NCBI RefSeq assembly: GCF_000012365.1
Contig: NC_007651.1
Coordinates: forward strand, 186,001 to 250,000
Source of the DNA: Burkholderia thailandensis E264
GTDB taxonomy: Bacteria; Pseudomonadota; Gammaproteobacteria; Burkholderiales; Burkholderiaceae
Direction: 5' to 3'
DNA length: 64,000 nucleotides
In this document: positions 54,190 through 62,078 of the stretch, piece by piece
How the letters are laid out: the number at the start of each line of letters is the position of its first letter
Numbering within the stretch: position 1 is the stretch's first letter
Notes under the pieces: generated by a model
Databases searched by the model: none
What the model saw: the letters and a program-made list of their open reading frames with translations, nothing else
Told to the model about the DNA's origin: nothing
Program-made: the position numbers and the translations under genes

Positions 54190-55215
54190 CTAGATCCCGC
54201 AAGCCACGCCGCTGTTCGCCTCGATTTCCCGCGCGGCCTTTGCTCCTTCGACTTGCAGGATCGTCGGCAACGACACGCCGTTTTTCGCCGCCGTCACCTC
54301 GGCGAGGATCGACACCGCGATCTCGGGCGGCGTGCGGCTGCCGATGTAGATGCCTGCCGGCCCGTGCAGCCGCGCGAGCTCCGCGGCGCTCAGGTCGAAT
54401 TCGCGCAGCCGCTCGCGCCGCGCCTGGCTGTTGCGCCGCGAGCCGAGCGCGCCGACGTAGAACGCCGGCGTCTTCAACGCCTCCATCAGCGCGAGATCGT
54501 CGAGCTTCGGATCGTGCGTCAACGCGATCACCGCCGAGCGGCGATCGAGCCGCATGTCGAGCACGGTGTCGTCGGGCATCGTCCGCACGACGCGCGTGCC
54601 GGGCACGTCCCACGCATCCGTGTACTCTTCGCGCGGATCGCAGACGGTCACCTGATAATCGAGCCCCGCCGCGATCTGGCACAGGTAGCGCGACAGCTGC
54701 CCCGCGCCGATCACGAGCATCCGGTAGCGCGGCCCGTGGATCGTCACCAGGCGTGCGCCGTCGAAGTGCAGCCCGTCGGTCGCGATCGCGGGCGCGAGCG
54801 TCGCTTCGCCCGTCGCGAGTTCGAGCGTGCGCGTGACGAGCCGGCCGTGCTCGACCGCCTCGCACAGCGCGGCGATGCCGCTCGCCGGCGCGAGCGGCTC
54901 GAGCACGAGCTCGATCGTGCCGCCGCAGGGCAGGCCGAAGCGATGCGCCTCCTCGGCCGTCACCCCGTACTTGACCGCTTCGGGCCGCGTCCCGCTCGAA
55001 ACGCCCGACGCCTGCACGCGCGCGATCAGATCGTCCTCGATGCAGCCGCCCGACACCGAGCCGACGACGAGCCCGTCGTCGCGCACCGCGAGCATCGCGC
55101 CTTCGGGGCGCGGCGACGAACCCCAGGTTCGCACGACCGTGACGAGCAGCGCGCGACGGCCCTCGTCGAGCCAGCGCGCGCTCGTTCGCAGCACTTCGAG
55201 ATCCACGCTTTCCAT
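54190..55215 (-). CDS. XdhC/CoxI family protein
   Basis: A 341-residue XdhC-like protein. The N-terminal XdhC/CoxI domain shows RTWGSSPRPEGAMLAV and GSVSGGCIEDDLI. The C-terminal Rossmann domain has YRMLVIGAGQLSRYLCQIA and FYVGALGSRRNSQARRERL. Relatives insert or mature molybdenum cofactor in xanthine dehydrogenase-type enzymes. No xdhA/B or molybdoenzyme gene is next to it, so the client is unknown. The ATG at 55215 matches the usual start. It converges with the PepSY gene. Confidence 0.88.
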   Translation of the reverse strand: MESVDLEVLRTSARWLDEGRRALLVTVVRTWGSSPRPEGAMLAVRDDGLVVGSVSGGCIEDDLIARVQASGVSSGTRPEAVKYGVTAEEAHRFGLPCGGTIELVLEPLAPASGIAALCEAVEHGRLVTRTLELATGEATLAPAIATDGLHFDGARLVTIHGPRYRMLVIGAGQLSRYLCQIAAGLDYQVTVCDPREEYTDAWDVPGTRVVRTMPDDTVLDMRLDRRSAVIALTHDPKLDDLALMEALKTPAFYVGALGSRRNSQARRERLREFDLSAAELARLHGPAGIYIGSRTPPEIAVSILAEVTAAKNGVSLPTILQVEGAKAAREIEANSGVACGI

Positions 55216-55312
55216 GATGCGTCCCTGCGGCTTTCCGGCCGGCGGGAGAGCCGGCCGCTCGATGGCGCGATTATGGCGCGTCCGATGAAAGCGTGCAGGC
55301 GCGCTCGCGCGC

Positions 55313-55344
55313 GAAAAAAAACGCTCCCGGAAGCCGGGAGCGTT
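55313..55344 (-). terminator. intrinsic terminator of the amino-acid permease gene
   Basis: The stem AACGCTCCCGG (55320-55330) with CCGGGAGCGTT (55334-55344) has a 3-nt loop. Read on the minus strand it is followed by eight T residues, 72 bp after the permease stop codon. Confidence 0.93.
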
Positions 55345-55415
55345 GCGTCTCGAGCGAAACGCGCGTTCGCGAGCGATGCGGCCGGCTCGCGGCGCGCATC
55401 GAGTGAAACGGCGCG

Positions 55416-56819
55416 TCAATGCTGCTGCGCGCCGTGCGCAAGCTTCGAGCGGCTGCGCGAGTAGGCGAAGTACACGAAGAGGCCGATCACGAGCCACGTC
55501 AGGAACGCGATCCACGTGACGGGCTGCAGGTTCAGCATCAGGAACAGGCACGCGGCGACCGCGAGGATCGGCACGAACGGCACGCCCGGGCAGCGGAACG
55601 CGCGCGGCAGGTCCGGGTGCGTGCGGCGCAGCACGAGCACCGCGATCGACACCATCGAGAACGCGGCGAGCGTGCCGATGTTGATCAGCTCGGCGAGCAC
55701 GTTCAGCGGAATCAGCGCGGCGATCAGGCCGAAGAACAGGCCGACGAGCCAGGTCGTCAGGAACGGCGTCGCGAAGCGCGGGTGCACGCGCGACAGCGCG
55801 GCGGGCAGCAGGCCGTCGCGCGACATCGCGAAGATGATCCGGGTCTGGCCGTAGCTCATCACGAGGATCACGGTCAGCATGCCGATGACGGCGCCGAGAT
55901 CGATGAAGCCCGCCACCCACTTCTCGCCCGCGACCTGCAGCGCGTACGAGATCGGGTGCGAGACGTTCGCGTACTGCGCCCACGGCACGATGCCCGTCGC
56001 GATGGCCGCGACCGCGACGTACAGGAACGCGCACACGCCGAGCGACGCGATGATGCCGACCGGCAGATCGCGCTTCGGATTCTTCACTTCCTCGGCGGCC
56101 GACGACACCGCGTCGAAGCCGATGAACGCGAAGAACATCACGGCCGCCGCGCCGAACACGCCGTTCCAGCCATGCGGCATGAACGGCTTCCAGTTCGCGG
56201 GCGTCACGTGGAAGATGCCGACCGCGATCACGAGCAGCACGACGGCGACCTTGATGAACACCATGATGTTGTTCACGCGCGTCGATTCGCGGATGCCGAT
56301 CGACAGCAGCGTCGTGATGACGAGCATCACGAGAAACGCCGGCAGGTTGAAATAGGTGACGACGCCCGGCAGCGCGCCCGGCGCGGCGGTGAGCGCGGCC
56401 GGCAGCGACACGCCGAAGCCCTGCAGCAGCGATTGCAGGTAGCCGGACCAGCCGACCGACACCGCGGACGCCGCGAGCCCGTACTCGAGCATCAGGTCCC
56501 AGCCGATGATCCACGCGACGAGCTCGCCGAGGGTCGCGTACGAATACGTGTAGATCGAGCCGGCGACGGGGATCGTCGACGCGAATTCGGCGTACGACAG
56601 CGCGGCGAGGCCGCATGCGATCGCCGCGATCACGAACGACAGCATCAAGGCGGGGCCGGCTTGCACGGCGCCCGTGCCGGTCAGCACGAAGATGCCGGTG
56701 CCGATGATCGCGCCGATGCCGAGAAAGGTGAGGTCGACCGCGCCGAGCGCCTTCTTGAGGCCGGCCGCGTGCGCGCCGGCGATCATGCGGTCGACGTTTT
56801 TCTTGCGGAAAAGAGACAT
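55416..56819 (-). CDS. APC-family amino acid permease (cationic amino acid transporter-like)
   Basis: A 467-residue transporter with about twelve transmembrane segments. The first helix region LTFLGIGAIIGTGIFVLTGTGA is the APC substrate-binding motif, FFAFIGFDAVSSAAEEVKNPKRDLPVGI is the CAT/YfnA signature, and GQTRIIFAMSRDGLLP follows. It probably imports an amino acid in symport; the exact substrate is not readable. It is a monocistronic gene with its own terminator. Confidence 0.9.
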   Translation of the reverse strand: MSLFRKKNVDRMIAGAHAAGLKKALGAVDLTFLGIGAIIGTGIFVLTGTGAVQAGPALMLSFVIAAIACGLAALSYAEFASTIPVAGSIYTYSYATLGELVAWIIGWDLMLEYGLAASAVSVGWSGYLQSLLQGFGVSLPAALTAAPGALPGVVTYFNLPAFLVMLVITTLLSIGIRESTRVNNIMVFIKVAVVLLVIAVGIFHVTPANWKPFMPHGWNGVFGAAAVMFFAFIGFDAVSSAAEEVKNPKRDLPVGIIASLGVCAFLYVAVAAIATGIVPWAQYANVSHPISYALQVAGEKWVAGFIDLGAVIGMLTVILVMSYGQTRIIFAMSRDGLLPAALSRVHPRFATPFLTTWLVGLFFGLIAALIPLNVLAELINIGTLAAFSMVSIAVLVLRRTHPDLPRAFRCPGVPFVPILAVAACLFLMLNLQPVTWIAFLTWLVIGLFVYFAYSRSRSKLAHGAQQH

Positions 56820-56953
56820 TGCGAGGGATTACCGGACGGCGCGGGGCGCGCGCCGGACAAGTGGAAAACCCGGCATTTTAGCGGATAAGACGCGCTTGCC
56901 CGCGCCGGACGATGCGCGATCGCGACGCGGGGCGCAAAAAAATCGCCCAATGA

Positions 56954-57000
56954 AAACAATTGCTTGCATCAATTGTCCGCCTGCGGCGCCGCGCCGCAGG
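56954..57000 (-). terminator. hairpin pair ending the two-component operon
   Basis: Minus-strand reading after the response regulator meets a perfect GC hairpin CCTGCGGCG/CGCCGCAGG (57000-56980). It is followed by ACAATTG-N7-CAATTGT (56976-56956) with TTTTC after it. The second hairpin plus T-run fits an intrinsic terminator. Confidence 0.6.
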
Positions 57001-57052
57001 GCGCGCACGCTTCGTATTCAGGCGGCCGAGGCCGGGCTGCCGCCGCGCCGCA

Positions 57053-57709
57053 TTACGCGCCGATCGCCGGATTCATGTCGACGAGGCGGTTGCTCATCAC
57101 ATAGAACGTGAGTTCCGCGTTGTTCGACAGCTTCATTTTCTCGAGCAGGCGCGTCCGATAGACGCTGACCGTCTTCACCGATAGCGACAGCGCGTGCGCG
57201 ATGTCCGTGAGCCGCTTGCCCGACGCGATCATGCAGAGCGTCTGGTATTCGCGGTCCGACAGCTTCTCGTGCGGCAGCGGCTCGTTCTCGAACGACACGT
57301 ACTCGGCGAGCGCCTCGGCCATCGCCGGGCTCACGTACTTGCGGCCCGCGGCGACCTGGCTGATCGCCGACACCATCTGCGCGGCGTTCACGGTCTTCGA
57401 CAGGTAGCCTGCCGCGCCGGCCTTCAGCGCGCGCACCGCGAACTGATCCTCGCGATACATCGAGAACATCAGCACCGGCGTGCGCGGCAGCCGGCGCTTC
57501 AGGCGCTTGAGCACTTCGATGCCGTTCATGTCGGGCAGCGAGATGTCGAGCAGAACCACGTCGAACTCGCCTTTCTCGACGATCGCGAGCGCCTCGCCGC
57601 CGCACTCGGCCTCCACGACTTCGCGTGCGATGCCGCGGTCGATCAGCAACTGGCGGATGCCTTGGCGGACGATCGCATGATCGTCGACGAGCAGGATCTG
57701 TAGGCTCAT
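57053..57709 (-). CDS. NarL/FixJ-family response regulator
   Basis: A 218-residue response regulator. The receiver domain carries DDH near residue 9, the phosphoacceptor Asp in VVLLDISLPDMNG (near residue 54) and Lys in YLSKTVN. The C-terminal LuxR-type helix-turn-helix is LSDREYQTLCMIASGKRLTDIAHALSLSVKTVSVYRTRLLEKM. Its ATG overlaps the kinase stop (ATGA). Target genes are unknown; self-control through the AT-rich region upstream of the kinase is possible. Confidence 0.92.
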   Translation of the reverse strand: MSLQILLVDDHAIVRQGIRQLLIDRGIAREVVEAECGGEALAIVEKGEFDVVLLDISLPDMNGIEVLKRLKRRLPRTPVLMFSMYREDQFAVRALKAGAAGYLSKTVNAAQMVSAISQVAAGRKYVSPAMAEALAEYVSFENEPLPHEKLSDREYQTLCMIASGKRLTDIAHALSLSVKTVSVYRTRLLEKMKLSNNAELTFYVMSNRLVDMNPAIGA

Positions 57710-58548
57710 CGCGCCTCCTTGCGCACCCTGCGCGCGGCGGCCGGCGTGCGTGCGGCGACGAGCGCGCCCCAGGCGAAGCGCGCGCGCAGCGCGGTGCCCG
57801 CGCCGCCCGAGCGCGGCGAAGCGAACTCGAGCGTGCCGCCAAGCGCCTCGCAGCGTGCTCGCATGCTGCCGAGCCCGTAGCCGCCGCGGCGCCGCGTGGT
57901 CGCGATGCCCACGCCGTCGTCGGCGACGACGAGCGTGAGGTGCGTGTCGTCGACGTCGATCCGCACGTCGGCGGCCGACGCGTGCGCATGCTTGGCAACG
58001 TTTGCGAGCGCTTCCTGTGCGACGCGGAAGACGGCGAGCGCGCCGTCGGCGGACAGTTGCGTGACGCGCGCGTCGGCCGCGCAGACGAAGCTCGTGCGCA
58101 GGCCGGTGCGCGCGCCGTGCGCGCCGATCCATGCGGCGAGCGTGCCGACGAGCCCGGCTTCGAGCGCGGGCGTGCACAGGCCGTCGATCAGGCGGCGATT
58201 CGCGGCCGTCGCGGCGTCGAGCGCCTGTTGCGCGAGCGCGAGCGCGCGCCGGCAAGCGTCGGCCGCGTCGTCCGGCAGCCATGTGTCGACGTTGGCGAGC
58301 GCGAAGCGCGCGGCGGTGAGATCGGCGCCGAGGCCGTCGTGCAGTTCGCCGGCGAGATGGCGGCGCGCGGATTCGTCGGCGGCGACGAGCTCGGCGGACA
58401 GCTGCGCGACGCGCGCGCCGAGCCGCTCGGCGGTGGGCGCACGCGGGGCGGAGCGGGAAACGAAAGGAATGCCGACCTCGGACGCGAGGTCGCTCGACGA
58501 CGAAGCGGGGACGCTTGCAGTCGACGGCGCAATAGACGGCGTATCCAT
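57706..58548 (-). CDS. soluble HisKA_3 sensor kinase (NarX/DegS-like)
   Basis: A 280-residue histidine kinase without any transmembrane segment or recognised sensor domain. After a 60-residue Ser/Ala-rich tail, the dimerisation H-box is SARRHLAGELHDGLGADLTAAR (His near residue 70), and the ATPase domain shows QEALANVAKHAHAS, VADDGVGIA and GGYGLGSMRARCEALGG. Signal input must therefore come from a partner or from the cytoplasm. It is translationally coupled to the response regulator. Confidence 0.88.
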   Translation of the reverse strand: MDTPSIAPSTASVPASSSSDLASEVGIPFVSRSAPRAPTAERLGARVAQLSAELVAADESARRHLAGELHDGLGADLTAARFALANVDTWLPDDAADACRRALALAQQALDAATAANRRLIDGLCTPALEAGLVGTLAAWIGAHGARTGLRTSFVCAADARVTQLSADGALAVFRVAQEALANVAKHAHASAADVRIDVDDTHLTLVVADDGVGIATTRRRGGYGLGSMRARCEALGGTLEFASPRSGGAGTALRARFAWGALVAARTPAAARRVRKEAR

Positions 58549-58910
58549 GACTCTCCCTTTCTATTCAGAAAGCTATTCAGACACTTGCTAAAACGATTGC
58601 CGACCGACGCGGCGGGCAGGATTTGCCGGCGTCGCGTTAGCCTCGTACCGCGGAAACACTATTTACATCTTGTAACATTTGGTCTGGCACTGTAACAGCG
58701 CGTGGGACCGTTTTCACAGCGGCGCATGATATCGCAGAATTATAGGAAAAGTCATACCGGGCGGACATTTAAAGGCGATTGTTACATGTCGGGATGTTCC
58801 CGATGTAGGACAAACACCGACAGACAAATGCCGCAAACCAACGAGAACTTGTAACTATTCTGAGATACAAATATGACGTTTTGTAACTATGTTGCCAAGA
58901 TCGGGCACAA
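58549..58910. promoter_or_regulatory. AT-rich upstream region with phased TGTAAC repeats
   Basis: A 362-bp stretch far less GC-rich than the rest of the window. TGTAAC occurs at 58671-58676, 58691-58696, 58851-58855 (as TTGTAACTAT from 58849) and again as TTGTAACTAT at 58881-58890; the reverse form GTTACA is at 58781-58786. Start-to-start spacings of 20 and 32 bp are near two and three helical turns. The first copy is part of a dyad TTACA-tct-TGTAA (58663-58675). It lies about 120 bp before the kinase gene. Cooperative binding of a regulator is the simplest reading. Confidence 0.5.
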
Positions 58911-58939
58911 AAAAACCGGAGCGCAAGGCTCCGGTTTTT
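58911..58939 (-). terminator. intrinsic terminator of fpr
   Basis: A 12-bp perfect stem AAAAACCGGAGC (58911-58922) with GCTCCGGTTTTT (58928-58939), loop of 5 nt, with T-runs on both strands (TTTTTTTG on the minus strand). It lies 22 bp after the fpr stop codon. Confidence 0.93.
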
Positions 58940-58961
58940 GATGTCGATTAAGAATCGGGGG

Positions 58962-59732
58962 TCAGTCGACGAACGCGCGCTCGATCACGTAGTGACCGGG
59001 GGCGCTGTTCTTGCCTTCGACGAGGCCCGCCTTCTTCAGCAACTCGGTCGTGTCCTTCAGCATCGCGGTGCTGCCGCACAGCATCACGCGATCTTGCTCG
59101 GGCGAGAACGGCGGCATGTCCAGATCCGTGAACAGCTTGCCGGATGCGATCAGATCGGTGATCCGGCCTTCGTTCTCGAACTCCTCGCGCGTGACGGTCG
59201 GGTAGTAGACGAGCTTCTCGCGGATCACGTCGCCGAGGTACTCGTGGCCCGGCAGGTCGTGCTTGATGTAGTCCATGTACGCGAGTTCGCCCTTCAGGCG
59301 GCACGTGTGCGTGAGGACCACCTTGTCGAAGCGTTCGTAGATATCCGGATCGCGGATGATCGACATGAACGGCGCGAGGCCCGTGCCCGTCGACAGCATC
59401 CACAGCGTCTTGCCGGGCAGCAGGTTGTCGGCGACGAGCGTGCCCGTCGGCTTCTTGCCGATCAGAACCGGATCGCCGACCTTCAGGTGCTGCAGCCGCG
59501 ACGTGAGCGGCCCGTTCTGCACCTTGATGCTGAAGAATTCGAGATGTTCTTCGTAGTTCGGGCTCACGATGCTGTAGGCGCGCGTGAGCGGCTTGCCGTC
59601 GACTTCCAGGCCGACCATCGTGAACTCGCCGTTGTTGAAGCGCAGGGCTTGGTCGCGGGTGCAGGTGAAGCTGAACAGCGTGTCGGTCCAGTGGTGGACG
59701 GACAGGACGGTAGCAGTGTCGAATTTGCTCAT
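58962..59732 (-). CDS. fpr: ferredoxin--NADP(+) reductase
   Basis: A 256-residue flavoprotein that moves electrons between NADPH and ferredoxin or flavodoxin, linked to oxidative stress defence. The FAD motif is LTRAYSIVSPN (RxYS), the NADP site STGTGLAPFMSIIRDP, then VMLCGSTAMLKD. The C-terminal ERAFVD is the bacterial subclass I tail. The ATG at 59732 gives MSKFDTATVLSVHHW, the usual start; the longer upstream extension is not conserved. Confidence 0.95.
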   Translation of the reverse strand: MSKFDTATVLSVHHWTDTLFSFTCTRDQALRFNNGEFTMVGLEVDGKPLTRAYSIVSPNYEEHLEFFSIKVQNGPLTSRLQHLKVGDPVLIGKKPTGTLVADNLLPGKTLWMLSTGTGLAPFMSIIRDPDIYERFDKVVLTHTCRLKGELAYMDYIKHDLPGHEYLGDVIREKLVYYPTVTREEFENEGRITDLIASGKLFTDLDMPPFSPEQDRVMLCGSTAMLKDTTELLKKAGLVEGKNSAPGHYVIERAFVD

Positions 59733-59946
59733 GGATTCGGAAACAGGCGCGTATAACGGGCCCCAAAGCGGGCCCAAACCGAGGGCGTCGGCCCGATCGC
59801 GGGATCGGCCGGCCGGCGCGCCGGACACGCGCCTTCTCGATCAGAGACGATTGAGGAACTTGTCATTTTACCCTGCTCGAGGCAAGCGCGCGCTTGATCC
59901 CCGTGGCGCGCGCGGATTTGGCGCAACACATGCGCTTCGGCGACCG

Positions 59947-60246
59947 TCATCGGTCCGCCGCGAGCTTTGCGCCGAGGCCGACGAGCGCCGTGCCGCACAG
60001 CGCGTCGAGCGGGCGCCGCACGCGCCGGTAGCCGCGCCGCGCGCGCGGGTTCGCGAACAGGTACGCGACGCCGCAATACCAGCCGCCCGACATCGCGCCG
60101 ATCGCGAGCAGCGTCGCGCCGTTGAACCACAGCGGCACGTGCGCGGGCATCATCGCCGCGAACACGCTTGTCCAGAACGCGCACGATTTCGGGTTCGTCA
60201 GGCACGTGAAGAGGCCCGTGCGGTACGCGCGCAGGTAATCGCGCAT
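59947..60246 (-). pseudogene. truncated LysE/RhtB-family exporter (C-terminal half)
   Basis: A 99-residue frame starting MRDYLRAYRTGLFTCLTNPKSCAFWTSVFAAMMP, which is the middle of a LysE/RhtB translocator (the AYRxGLxTxLxNPK motif precedes transmembrane helix 4). The remaining helices and C-terminus are normal. The N-terminal ~100 residues with helices 1-3 are missing: upstream sequence in frame is Arg/Ala/Pro-rich and runs within 72 bp into the end of the next gene. A deletion probably removed the 5' half. It could also be a short expressed fragment, but it lacks a clear ribosome site. Confidence 0.7.
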
Positions 60247-60318
60247 CGCGGGCGGCGGCAGGCGCGCGCCGGCGTCGTCCGAGCGGCCGGCCGCCGGCGC
60301 CGGTTCGCGCCGCCGCGC

Positions 60319-61131
60319 TCACGGCGTATCCAGCCGCAGCCGCGCGACGTACGGCAGATGGTCGGACAGCCATGCGGTCTCGTCGCCGGGCGCGCGCCAT
60401 TCGAGCGGCGTCATCCCGCGCACGAACATCTTGTCGAGCGCGAGCGCGGGCGAGAACGCCGGAAACGTGCGGCCCGACTCGCCGAGCAGCGTCGCCACTT
60501 CCGACAGGCCGATCTCGCCGAACAGCGGGATCGAATCGTTGCGCCAGTCGTTGAAGTCGCCCGCGAGCACGAGCGGCCCCGCGCCCGCGTTGCGCTCGAT
60601 CCAGTGCGCGATCCAGTGCATTTGCCGCAGCCGAGCGGCGCGTGTGAGCGCGAGGTGCGCGCACAGCAGCGTCACGGGCGCGCCGCCCCCGAGCGTCGCG
60701 CGCGCGACGAGCAGGCCGCGGCGCTCGAAGCGGTGCGCGGAGATGTCCCAGCGGCCGCCGAGATCGAGCGGATGCGGCGAGAGGATCGCGTTGCCGTGCC
60801 GCCACGACGGCTTGAACACGTTGGGCCCGAGCGCGATCTGCCAGTCGAGCGCGTGCGCGATCTCGGTTGCTTGGCAGTGCCAGATGTCGTCGGCAGGCTC
60901 CGTCATCGGCGTGCCGAAGCCGGACGCGAGCACCGGACGCGGCATGCGCCGCGCCATCGCTTCCTGCAGGAAATAGATGTCCGCGTGCGTCGATTCCACC
61001 CAGTTGCGCATCGCGTTCCACGCGGTGAAGCCGAGCGGCGAGCGCCCCTTGTGCAGATTCCAGCTGACCGCGGTGATCTCGTTGGCGACGGGCAGCGGCT
61101 CGGCGAGCGGCACGGTTTCGGGAACATGCAT
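60319..61131 (-). CDS. endonuclease/exonuclease/phosphatase family protein
   Basis: A 270-residue EEP-fold hydrolase. The metal-binding Asn and Glu lie in TAVSWNLHKGRSPLG and IYFLQEAM, the catalytic His in LLCAHLALTRAARLRQ, the DFN motif in PLVLAGDFNDWRND, and the terminal Asp-His in AWLSDHLPYVARLRL. The fold covers nucleases, phosphodiesterases and lipid phosphatases; bacterial relatives beside cardiolipin synthases exist, but none is seen here. The next upstream gene ends 6 bp before its start, so they form an operon. Confidence 0.86.
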   Translation of the reverse strand: MHVPETVPLAEPLPVANEITAVSWNLHKGRSPLGFTAWNAMRNWVESTHADIYFLQEAMARRMPRPVLASGFGTPMTEPADDIWHCQATEIAHALDWQIALGPNVFKPSWRHGNAILSPHPLDLGGRWDISAHRFERRGLLVARATLGGGAPVTLLCAHLALTRAARLRQMHWIAHWIERNAGAGPLVLAGDFNDWRNDSIPLFGEIGLSEVATLLGESGRTFPAFSPALALDKMFVRGMTPLEWRAPGDETAWLSDHLPYVARLRLDTP

Positions 61132-61137
61132 GGCCGA

Positions 61138-61710
61138 TCAGTCCTCGACGACGCGTGCGCGCACGCGGTAGACGAGCTGCGGCTTGCGCTCGGCGAGCGT
61201 CCAGTCGGTCCACTGCGCGGCGCGCGCGGCGAGGCCGGGGTGGCTTGCGACGATTCGCCGCGGCGGCGGGAACGTGCACGGCGCGCCGGCGGACGGCGCA
61301 GCGCCTTCGTCGGCGAACGTCTCCTGCGCGTCGATCGCGAGCGCGACCGCGCCGTCTTCGACGTACAGCGGCGCGACGGTGATCGTGCGCGACGGGACGG
61401 AGCCGGGCGCGTCGGCCGACGCGGCGGACGCGCCCGTTGCGGCGCAACCCGCCGCGGGCGCGACGGGAAAGCTGTGCGTGTCCGTGCGGGCCTGGCCGAC
61501 GGTGGTTTTCTGCTCGAACGAGTCGATCGTCTGGCCGTCGCGTACCACCTGGATCTCCCAATCGATCACGGGCTGCGGGCCGCTTTGCGCATGCGCGACG
61601 AGCGCGGCGCCGGCAAGTGCGCCCGCGGCGCAGGCTTCGAGCACGAATTTCCCGGCGCGGGCGAGCCGGCGGGCGGGACAGGCGGACATCTTACGCTTAA
61701 ACGAAATCAT
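61138..61710 (-). CDS. hypothetical exported protein
   Basis: A 190-residue protein with a basic N-terminus and a hydrophobic stretch ending AGALAGAALVAHAQS, a good signal peptide with AHA-Q cleavage. The mature part (VIDWEIQVVRDGQTIDSFEQKTTVGQ...) contains an Ala/Ser-rich insert with a Cys and ends QLVYRVRARVVED. No family is recognised. GGAAG is about 5 bp before the ATG at 61710, favoured over an ATG 36 bp upstream. It is coupled by position to the EEP-family gene. Confidence 0.65.
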   Translation of the reverse strand: MISFKRKMSACPARRLARAGKFVLEACAAGALAGAALVAHAQSGPQPVIDWEIQVVRDGQTIDSFEQKTTVGQARTDTHSFPVAPAAGCAATGASAASADAPGSVPSRTITVAPLYVEDGAVALAIDAQETFADEGAAPSAGAPCTFPPPRRIVASHPGLAARAAQWTDWTLAERKPQLVYRVRARVVED

Positions 61711-62078
61711 CGAACTTCCGACCGCGCGGGTTTTTGCTCGGTTCATCTTTTGCGCGCGGCGCCGTTATCGGGGACATCGACGACATGTGCGCGACGCGCG
61801 GATTTTTCAAGCGTCGGGCGACGCGACAAACAGGCGCGCCGACGGCGCGAGCGGCGAGTGCATCGGCGTCGCGCGCGGCGCGCAGGCGCTGCGGACCGCC
61901 GATGGCGGCGCGATGCGCGACGTAAACACTCGATCATACGCGCGGCGCGTGCCGCGTGCAGCATCGCGAGCATGTTAGCAGCAGACCCCGGCGGCTGCTT
62001 GCTTGCGCGGGATTTCGGGCTCGCTACACTGAAATCGACGGGGTCTGATGGATGGGCGGTAGCAAGGCGAGGTGGGCG
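61711..62078 (+). promoter_or_regulatory. divergent region with sigma-70 promoter for the AAA ATPase
   Basis: No gene is seen in these 368 bp. On the plus strand TTGCGC (62002-62007), a 16-bp spacer and TACACT (62024-62029) form a reasonable promoter 50 bp before the AAA ATPase start. The rest is GC-rich without clear repeats. Confidence 0.5.
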
